A program made the position numbers and the translations under genes. Below, in pieces: positions 8,136-13,563 of a stretch of 13,563 bases of DNA; position 1 is the stretch's first letter; every line of letters starts with the position of its first letter. The notes below the pieces were generated by a model, which saw only the letters and a list, made by a program, of their open reading frames with translations, was not told where the DNA came from and did not search any database. Origin of the DNA: Kiloniellales bacterium (GTDB taxonomy: Bacteria > Pseudomonadota > Alphaproteobacteria > Kiloniellales > JAKSBE01); NCBI GenBank assembly GCA_030067055.1, contig JASJAL010000268.1:1-13563 (forward strand), in the 5' to 3' direction.

Positions 8136-9416
8136 ATGATCTTCAACGCCTTCGAACGCCTGGTCGCCCTGCGCTACCTGAGGCCGCGCCGCCAGGGCCG
8201 CTCGGTCTCGGCGATCGCCTTCTTTTCGATGCTGGGCATCGCCCTGGGCGTGGCGGTCCTGATCGTCGCCATGGCGGTCATGAGCGGCTTTCGCGATGAG
8301 CTCATGGATCAGATACTCGGCGTCAACGGCCACATCACGATCCGCAACAACGCCGGTAAGTTCGAAGACGATCCCGGGCTGGTCGATCGCTTGATGGAGA
8401 TACGAGGCGTCGTCCGGGTGAGTCCGCAGATCCAGGCAGAAGTCATGGTGGCGGTGGGCAACTCGGCCACTGGCGCCCTGGTCCGCGGCCTGCCCCTGGA
8501 GGACCTGAAGGCGCGGCCGCGGATCGCCGACAACGTGATCGCCGGAAACATCGACGACCTGGAGGAGGGCGGCAAAGTCCTGATCGGCGTGCTTCTGGGC
8601 CCGAGCCTGGGTATCTCGGTCGGCGACCGGATGGCCTTCGTGCTGCCCCGGCGCGGCGGCGACGGCATCGTCATGGCGCCGGAGATCAGCGCCTCCACCG
8701 TGGGCGGGATCTTCCAGGTCGGCAGCCCCGACTACGACGCCTCGCTGATCTATATGTCCCTGGCCGCAGCGCAGTCGACCTTCGGCTTGCCCGGTCAGGT
8801 CAACGCCATCGAGGTCTTCGTCCAGAACCTGGCGGACGTCGACCGGATCTCGGCAGAGATCGAGGCGCGCCTCGGGCCCGGCTATGATGCCGTCGACTGG
8901 CAGGAGGCCAATGCCAGCCTGGTCACTGCGCTCCAGGTCGAGCGCATCGCGACCTTCCTGATCTTGACCCTGATCGTGGTGGTTGCCGCCTTCAACATCA
9001 TCTCTGGCCAGACCATGCTGGTGAAGGACAAGGGCTCGGACATTGCGATCCTGCGAAGCATGGGCGCCTCCCGCGGCGCCATTCTTCGGGTCTTCCTCAT
9101 GAGCGGTGCCGCCGTCGGCTTCGCCGGGACCTTCCTGGGGTTGCTGCTGGGAGTCGCCTTCTCGTCCCACATCGAGGAACTCGGCGGAATGCTCGCAAGG
9201 CTCCAGGCCTCCTTGCAGCAGATCCCGGTCCTCGGACCCCTCTCGTACAGCCTGGAGGGTACGATCCGATTTCTCGCTCAGATGCCGGCCCGGATCGATC
9301 CGCTCGAGGTGAGTATCGTCGTGGTGACCGCATTGGTCCTGACTCTGCTGGCCAGTCTCCAGCCGGCTTGGCGGGCTGCCCGCCTCGATCCGGTCGAGGC
9401 GCTGCGCTACGAGTAA
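8136..9416 (+). CDS. lolE: Lipoprotein-releasing ABC transporter permease, second copy (LolC/LolE family)
   Basis: This is the second permease of the lipoprotein-release complex, 426 residues, with the same topology as the first: one helix near the N-terminus, a large periplasmic domain and three C-terminal helices. It aligns to the first copy almost without gaps for about 345 residues. Residues 5-20 ([16 protein letters not shown]), 274-292 ([19 protein letters not shown]) and the last 14 residues are identical in both, while the periplasmic domains differ clearly. It is 11 residues longer, from a stretch between the last two helices (around 350-385). The ATG at 8136 has AGGAAGG at 8122-8128 with seven bases of spacing, so it can be translated independently of lolD. 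The order permease-ATPase-permease matches E. coli lolCDE. The name lolE rests on order only. Confidence 0.92.
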   Translation: MIFNAFERLVALRYLRPRRQGRSVSAIAFFSMLGIALGVAVLIVAMAVMSGFRDELMDQILGVNGHITIRNNAGKFEDDPGLVDRLMEIRGVVRVSPQIQAEVMVAVGNSATGALVRGLPLEDLKARPRIADNVIAGNIDDLEEGGKVLIGVLLGPSLGISVGDRMAFVLPRRGGDGIVMAPEISASTVGGIFQVGSPDYDASLIYMSLAAAQSTFGLPGQVNAIEVFVQNLADVDRISAEIEARLGPGYDAVDWQEANASLVTALQVERIATFLILTLIVVVAAFNIISGQTMLVKDKGSDIAILRSMGASRGAILRVFLMSGAAVGFAGTFLGLLLGVAFSSHIEELGGMLARLQASLQQIPVLGPLSYSLEGTIRFLAQMPARIDPLEVSIVVVTALVLTLLASLQPAWRAARLDPVEALRYE

Positions 9417-9465
9417 CAGCAGCGCTGCATCATCCACGATTTCCACAGGCCGGAGGGCGTCTCGG

Positions 9466-9669
9466 GTGATGACGCGGCCGACTGCGCATGGAATCCTCGA
9501 TCCATGCCTCACGCCGGATTCGTTCATCTCCGCGTCCACTCGGCCTACTCGCTTTCCGAGGGCGCCCTCAGGCTCAAGGACCTGGTCAAAACCTGCCGGG
9601 ACCAGTGCATGCCAGCGGTCGCGGTCACCGACAGCGGCAACCTTTTCGGCGCCCTCGAGTTTGCGCTGA
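9466..9669 (+). other. Out-of-frame upstream start (GTG/ATG) overlapping the dnaE start, possible leader reading frame
   Basis: GTG at 9466 and ATG at 9469 open a 67-codon frame that overlaps the first 166 bases of dnaE in another register. GGAGGG at 9452-9457 is eight bases before the GTG, a better ribosome-site spacing than anything in front of the dnaE ATG. The encoded peptide (MMTRPTAHGILDP...) has no recognisable family and most of it is only dnaE read in another frame. It is therefore more likely to be a regulatory or chance reading frame than a protein gene. Confidence 0.15.
9486..9507 (+). promoter_or_regulatory. Hairpin holding the dnaE start codon
   Basis: GCATGGA (9486-9492) and TCCATGC (9501-9507) are perfectly complementary, giving a 7-base-pair stem with an eight-base loop, ATCCTCGA. 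The dnaE ATG (9504-9506) lies in the 3' arm and pairs with a second, out-of-frame ATG-containing arm. If it forms in mRNA it could lower dnaE initiation. The pairing is seen directly; the regulatory effect is inference. Confidence 0.3.
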
Positions 9670-12600
9670 CCGCCGAGGCGGCAGGCATCCAGCCGATCAT
9701 CGGCTGCCAAATCGGCCTGACCGTCGAGGATGCCCAGGGCCGCAACGGCGCGGCGCCAGCGCCGGACCAGCTGGTCCTTCTAGTCCAGGACGAGACCGGC
9801 TACCGCAACCTGATGAAGCTGGTCAGCCGGGCCTTTCTGGAAGGTGATCCAGGCCTCGACCCCCAGGTCACACTGGAGGAGCTTGCAAGTCAGAGCGATG
9901 GCCTGTTGGCTCTGACAGGCGGCCCGGCGGGGCCGGTCGGCCGGCTGATCCGGGCCCGCCGCCCCGAGGCCGCGGAGGCGTTGCTCGGGCGCCTGATTCA
10001 GGCTTTCCCGGGGCGGCTCTACGTCGAGCTGCAACGCCACGGCCTGCCGTCCGAGGCCGAGACCGAAGGGTCCTTGCTGGACATGGCCTACCGCCATGAC
10101 CTGCCCTTGGTCGCCACCAACGACGCCTACTTTCCCGATGTCGGGATTCATCAGGCCCACGACGTCCTGCTGTGCATTGCAGAGGGCCGCTATGTCAATG
10201 AACAGGACCGGCGCCGGCTGACCCCGGACCACCGCCTGAAGACGGCGGAGGAAATGCGGGAGCTCTTTGCCGACTTGCCCGAAGCGGTCGACAACACCCT
10301 GGTGGTGGCACGGCGTTGCGCCTGCTACCCGGCGCCGGTGGCGCCAATCCTGCCGGCCTATCCCAGCGAGGCGGGGCGCAGCGAGGGCGAAGAACTGCGC
10401 GCCCAGGCCACGGCCGGTCTGGAGCAGCGCCTCGAGGCGCAGGTCTATGGCGAGGAGATGGACGCCGCAGCGCGCGAGGCGGCGGCCAAGCCCTATCGGG
10501 ACCGCCTCGACTATGAGCTCGGCGTTATCGAACAGATGGGCTTCCCAGGCTACTTCCTGATCGTCGCCGAGTTCATCCAATGGGCCAAGGCGCAGGACAT
10601 TCCGGTCGGACCGGGCCGCGGCTCGGGTGCCGGCTCGGTGGTCGCCTGGGCACTGACCATCACAAATCTCGACCCGCTGCGCTGGGGCTTGCTCTTCGAG
10701 CGCTTCCTCAATCCCGAGCGCGTGTCGATGCCGGACTTCGATGTCGATTTCTGCCAGGACCGGCGCGACGAGGTGATTCGACACGTCCAGGAGCTCTACG
10801 GCCGCGATCGGGTTGCCCAGATCATTACTTTCGGAAAGCTCCAGGCGCGGGCCGCCCTGCGCGACGTCGGTCGGGTGCTTCAGATGCCCTTCGGCCAGGT
10901 CGACCGGATCTGCAAGTTGGTGCCCAACAATCCGGCCAACCCGGTGACCCTGGCCCAGGCCATCGCCGGCGAGCCGCAGCTGCAGCATCAGCGCGACACC
11001 GACGAGACCGTGGGGCGGATGATCGACATCGCGCTGAAGCTGGAGGGGCTCTACCGCCACGCGTCGACCCATGCCGCAGGCGTGGTTATCGGCGACCGGC
11101 CGCTGGACGAACTGGTGCCGCTTTACCGCGACCCGCGTTCGGACATGCCGGTGACCCAGTTCAACATGAAGTACGTCGAGCAGGCCGGCCTGGTGAAGTT
11201 CGACTTCCTGGGGCTCAAGACCCTGTCGGTCCTGGCTCGGGCACAGGAGCTGATCCGCGAGCGGGTCTCCGACTTCGATCTCGACGCGCTGCCGCTCGAT
11301 GATCCCGGGACCTTCGAGATGCTGGGACGGGCCGAGACGGTCGGGGTGTTCCAACTGGAGTCCTCGGGCATGCGCGACGTCCTGCGCCGCCTGAAGCCGG
11401 ACCGCTTCGAGGACATCATCGCCGTGGTCGCCCTCTACCGACCAGGGCCGATGGATAACATCCCCAGCTACATCAACCGCAAGCACGGAGAGGAGCAGCC
11501 GGACTATCTCTACCCCACTCTGGAAGGGATCCTGAAGGAGACCTTCGGGATCATGATCTACCAGGAGCAGGTCATGCAGATCGCCCAGGAGCTGGCCGGT
11601 TACTCCCTGGGCGGTGCCGACCTGCTGCGCCGGGCGATGGGCAAGAAGATCAAGTCGGAGATGGAGGCCCAGCGCGAGAGCTTCGTCGAGGGCGCGATGG
11701 CCCGCGGTGTGCCAAAGGGGAAAGCGGCGGAGATCTTCGAGCAGGTCAACAAGTTCGCCGGCTACGGTTTCAACAAGAGCCACGCAGCCGCCTACGCCCT
11801 GGTCGCCTACCAAACCGCCTTTCTCAAGGCCAACTACCCGGTCGAGTTCCTGGCCGCGTCGATGACCTACGATATGAACAACACCGACAAGCTCAATGTC
11901 TTCAAGCAGGAACTCGACCGACTGGGCGTCCCGCTGCTGGGACCCGACGTCAACCGCTCGAGGGCCGACTTCTCGGTCGAGCGGGATCGCACGGGAGCGG
12001 ACGGGGAGGGTGCCGCCGCGATCCGCTACGCCCTGGCCGCGGTCAAGAACGTCGGCGAAGCGGCCATGGAGGCGCTGGTCGCGGAACGCGATACCAGCGG
12101 TTCCTTTAGGGACCTGGCGGATCTGGCCGGGCGGATCGACACCCAGGCAATCAACAAGCGGCAGCTCGAGAGCCTGGCCTGCGCCGGCGCCTTCGACAGT
12201 CTGCACGAGAACCGCCATCAGGTGTTCCAGGGTGCCGAGCTCCTGATCCGCAATGCTGCCGTGGCTGCCAGCGAGCGGGACTCGGCCCAGGACAGCCTGT
12301 TCGGTGGGGACGACGGGGCCCTGGCGATCCGGCTCGATCTGCCGCCGGTCGAGGACTGGCCGCCCCTGGACCGGCTGCGCCAGGAGTTCGACGCGATAGG
12401 CTTCTATCTCTCGGCGCATCCTCTCGACGCCTACGAGGAGGCCCTGAACAGGCTTAAGGTCTTGCGCTACACCGATCTGGAGAACAGCGACCGCGAAACG
12501 CCCGGGTTTCGGAAACTAGCCGGGATCGTCGTCGGCAAGCAGGAGCGGACCTCGCGGACCAGTCAGAACCGCTTCGCCTTCGTTCAGCTGACCGACAGCA

Positions 12601-12986
12601 GCGGGGTCTTCGAGGTGGTGATTTTCCACGACCTGCTGACAAAGACGCGGGAGCTTCTGGAGGCTGGCCAAGCGCTTCTGCTCACGGTTGATGTTCGTCG
12701 AGATAACGACAGCCTGAGGTTGATGGCCCAGGAGATCCAGGTCCTGGACCAAGCAGTGGAAAAGAAAACGAATGGAATCAAGGTATTCCTGAAATCTCCT
12801 GCACCATTATGTCAAATAAGAGGGCTGCTCGAACGCCAGACCGGTGGCCGGGGCCGGGTCAATTTGGTCCTGGATCTGGAAGACGGTCGTGAGGTTGAGC
12901 TGGTTCTGCCGCCGGACTGCCTGGTCTCGCCGGCCCTCCGTCAGGCGGTCAAGGCGGTTCCAGGGATCGACGTCCGGGACCTTTGA
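9504..12986 (+). CDS. dnaE: DNA polymerase III subunit alpha
   Basis: This is the replicative DNA polymerase subunit. The 1160-residue protein (E. coli is also 1160) starts with a PHP domain (FVHLRVHSAYSLSEG, then AVTDSGNLFGALEF). Next come the glycine-rich polymerase motif VGPGRGSG (368-375), catalytic aspartates in PDFDVDF (Asp411, Asp413) and KFDFLGLKTL (Asp567), the equivalents of E. coli Asp401, Asp403 and Asp555. A helix-hairpin-helix region follows, then an OB fold (about 1000-1070, with VQLTDSSGVFEVVIFHDLL) and a short C-terminal tau-binding region. It is DnaE1 and not the shorter DnaE2/ImuC. The ATG at 9504 gives the usual alphaproteobacterial start; no other in-frame start lies between it and lolE. 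It lacks a well-placed ribosome binding site. Bases 12761-12820 are unusually AT-rich (21 of 60 G/C) with rare codons TTA, ATA and AGA. Confidence 0.97.
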   Translation: MPHAGFVHLRVHSAYSLSEGALRLKDLVKTCRDQCMPAVAVTDSGNLFGALEFALTAEAAGIQPIIGCQIGLTVEDAQGRNGAAPAPDQLVLLVQDETGYRNLMKLVSRAFLEGDPGLDPQVTLEELASQSDGLLALTGGPAGPVGRLIRARRPEAAEALLGRLIQAFPGRLYVELQRHGLPSEAETEGSLLDMAYRHDLPLVATNDAYFPDVGIHQAHDVLLCIAEGRYVNEQDRRRLTPDHRLKTAEEMRELFADLPEAVDNTLVVARRCACYPAPVAPILPAYPSEAGRSEGEELRAQATAGLEQRLEAQVYGEEMDAAAREAAAKPYRDRLDYELGVIEQMGFPGYFLIVAEFIQWAKAQDIPVGPGRGSGAGSVVAWALTITNLDPLRWGLLFERFLNPERVSMPDFDVDFCQDRRDEVIRHVQELYGRDRVAQIITFGKLQARAALRDVGRVLQMPFGQVDRICKLVPNNPANPVTLAQAIAGEPQLQHQRDTDETVGRMIDIALKLEGLYRHASTHAAGVVIGDRPLDELVPLYRDPRSDMPVTQFNMKYVEQAGLVKFDFLGLKTLSVLARAQELIRERVSDFDLDALPLDDPGTFEMLGRAETVGVFQLESSGMRDVLRRLKPDRFEDIIAVVALYRPGPMDNIPSYINRKHGEEQPDYLYPTLEGILKETFGIMIYQEQVMQIAQELAGYSLGGADLLRRAMGKKIKSEMEAQRESFVEGAMARGVPKGKAAEIFEQVNKFAGYGFNKSHAAAYALVAYQTAFLKANYPVEFLAASMTYDMNNTDKLNVFKQELDRLGVPLLGPDVNRSRADFSVERDRTGADGEGAAAIRYALAAVKNVGEAAMEALVAERDTSGSFRDLADLAGRIDTQAINKRQLESLACAGAFDSLHENRHQVFQGAELLIRNAAVAASERDSAQDSLFGGDDGALAIRLDLPPVEDWPPLDRLRQEFDAIGFYLSAHPLDAYEEALNRLKVLRYTDLENSDRETPGFRKLAGIVVGKQERTSRTSQNRFAFVQLTDSSGVFEVVIFHDLLTKTRELLEAGQALLLTVDVRRDNDSLRLMAQEIQVLDQAVEKKTNGIKVFLKSPAPLCQIRGLLERQTGGRGRVNLVLDLEDGREVELVLPPDCLVSPALRQAVKAVPGIDVRDL

Positions 12987-12991
12987 GCGGC

Positions 12992-13000
12992 AAGGAGGTG
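12992..13000 (+). promoter_or_regulatory. Orphan Shine-Dalgarno-like sequence after the dnaE stop
   Basis: AAGGAGGTG begins five bases after the dnaE TGA and is a near-perfect complement to the 3' end of 16S rRNA. No ATG, GTG or TTG follows at a usable distance; the next ATG is at 13060. It is a stronger ribosome-binding match than the sites of most genes here, yet serves no visible start. Confidence 0.35.
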
Positions 13001-13055
13001 CCGGACAGCCCGGCCGGCGGCCGCAAGAATCCCCAGGCTCCGCCGCGAAATCCGC

Positions 13056-13084
13056 TTGCATGTCCCGCCCTAAGCCACTATCAA
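13056..13084 (+). promoter_or_regulatory. Candidate sigma-70-type promoter for rpsB
   Basis: TTGCAT (13056-13061) and TATCAA (13079-13084) are separated by exactly 17 bases, in the largest intergenic gap of the window. They keep the most conserved TTG and TA positions, with three and four of six consensus matches. Transcription starting near 13091 would give a leader of about 108 bases before rpsB. A dedicated promoter is expected for a ribosomal protein gene after dnaE. Confidence 0.4.
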
Positions 13085-13114
13085 ACGGCGCAATTCCACA
13101 CGCGGATCCTGCGG

Positions 13115-13198
13115 CGTCCGGCCTGAACCGGGCGGTGCTTCCGGTGCCTTCTAATTGGAGGCCTTGGTCCGCGGAGGCTCAACCGGAGAACATAGAAA
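13115..13198 (+). promoter_or_regulatory. Possible structured leader of rpsB
   Basis: CGTCCGG (13115-13121) pairs with CCGGGCG (13128-13134) around the loop CCTGAA, seven pairs with one G-U. GCCTT (13161-13165) pairs with GAGGC (13174-13178). The GGAG at 13185-13188, ten bases before the rpsB ATG, stays outside both stems. In E. coli, S2 represses its own mRNA through the leader; whether this leader does the same is inference, and I do not recognise a known leader family. Confidence 0.25.
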
Positions 13199-13563
13199 AT
13201 GGCGCTACCGGACTTCACGATGCGCCAGCTGCTTGAGGCTGGCGTTCATTTCGGCCACACCACCCGCCGCTGGAATCCCCGCATGTCTCCCTACCTTTTC
13301 GGGGAGCGGAATGGTGTCCACATCATCGATCTGGAGCAGACGGTTCCCCTGCTTCATCAGGCCCTGACCTTCGCCCGCCAGGTGGTTTCCAGCGGCGGCC
13401 GGGTGCTCTTCGTCGGCACCAAGCGACAGGCCAGCGAGCGCATCGCCGAAGCGGCGCAGCGCTGCGGCCAGTACTACGTCAACCACCGCTGGCTCGGCGG
13501 CATGCTGACCAACTGGAAGACGATTTCGCACTCGATCAAGCGCCTGCGTGAGATCGAGGACCG
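13199..13563 (+). CDS. rpsB: 30S ribosomal protein S2, N-terminal part (3' end outside window)
   Basis: S2 is a small-subunit ribosomal protein. The frame from the ATG at 13199 is open to the window edge, giving 121 residues plus two bases. It begins [20 protein letters not shown], continues with [20 protein letters not shown] and [10 protein letters not shown], and includes [10 protein letters not shown] and the S2 signature [17 protein letters not shown]. These match the family throughout, with alphaproteobacterial traits. GGAG lies at 13185-13188, ten bases before the start. About half of the protein, including the C-terminus, lies beyond the window. In most bacteria tsf follows, so the window edge probably interrupts an rpsB-tsf transcript. 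Confidence 0.95.
   Translation, partial: MALPDFTMRQLLEAGVHFGHTTRRWNPRMSPYLFGERNGVHIIDLEQTVPLLHQALTFARQVVSSGGRVLFVGTKRQASERIAEAAQRCGQYYVNHRWLGGMLTNWKTISHSIKRLREIED

Noticed and set aside
9419..9428. GCAGCGCTGC palindrome just after the lolE stop
   Set aside because: It is a ten-base palindrome with no loop and no repeat elsewhere that I could see; a chance occurrence is likely.
9780..12419. 879-codon open frame on the minus strand opposite dnaE
   Set aside because: Its composition (rich in Leu, Val, Gln, His, Asp, Gly with no family motifs) is what antisense reading of a high-GC gene gives, and it lies entirely under a certain dnaE. Similar long antisense frames lie opposite birA, proS and the lol genes.
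13000..13014. GCCGG/CCGGC stem after dnaE as an intrinsic terminator
   Set aside because: The stem is only five pairs and is followed by GC-rich sequence without a run of T, so it does not meet the usual criteria. Rho-dependent termination cannot be judged from sequence alone.

Overview
This window is a gene-dense, all-plus-strand stretch of a high-GC chromosome, and it reads as alphaproteobacterial. The gene order nuoN-birA-coaX-rnj-mce-DUF1467-proS-lol genes-dnaE-rpsB, the short prolyl-tRNA synthetase without an editing insertion, and an RNase J in a Gram-negative context all point to the Rhodospirillales and relatives (Kiloniella/Rhodovibrio-like lineages). The order-level placement is inference, since no database search was possible.

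Layout. Bases 1-291 are the 3' end of nuoN (complex I). It overlaps birA (biotin-protein ligase, 288-1061) by four bases. After a short gap with a good ribosome binding site comes coaX (type III pantothenate kinase, 1084-1866), which overlaps rnj (ribonuclease J, 1863-3524) by four bases. A small hairpin separates rnj from mce (methylmalonyl-CoA epimerase, 3569-3973), followed by a small DUF1467-type membrane protein (3984-4220) and an uncharacterised exported protein (4272-4706). proS follows (4784-6109). Next is a lipoprotein-release cluster in the order permease-ATPase-permease (6131-7378, 7371-8063, 8136-9416), then dnaE (9504-12986), and finally, after a 212-base gap with a promoter candidate, the start of rpsB (13199 to the window edge).

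How the genes fit together. The first part links respiration with cofactor supply: biotin attachment and the first step of CoA synthesis. mce acts on a CoA thioester in the propionate pathway, which also depends on biotin at propionyl-CoA carboxylase. The middle part is translation (proS) and outer-membrane lipoprotein sorting (LolC/D/E). The last part is replication (dnaE) and ribosome assembly (rpsB). Most junctions are overlaps or gaps under 90 bases, so a few long transcripts probably cover the region, with possible extra promoters before proS and rpsB.

This is core housekeeping DNA. I see no CRISPR array, transposon, prophage, toxin-antitoxin or defence system, tRNA or recognisable riboswitch. 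The points worth a second look are modest: a paired LolC/LolE set with almost identical membrane blocks, a changed adenosine-motif residue in CoaX, an uncharacterised two-cysteine exported protein, the dnaE start codon held in a hairpin beside a better-placed out-of-frame start, an orphan Shine-Dalgarno sequence after dnaE, and two sharply AT-rich patches inside genes.
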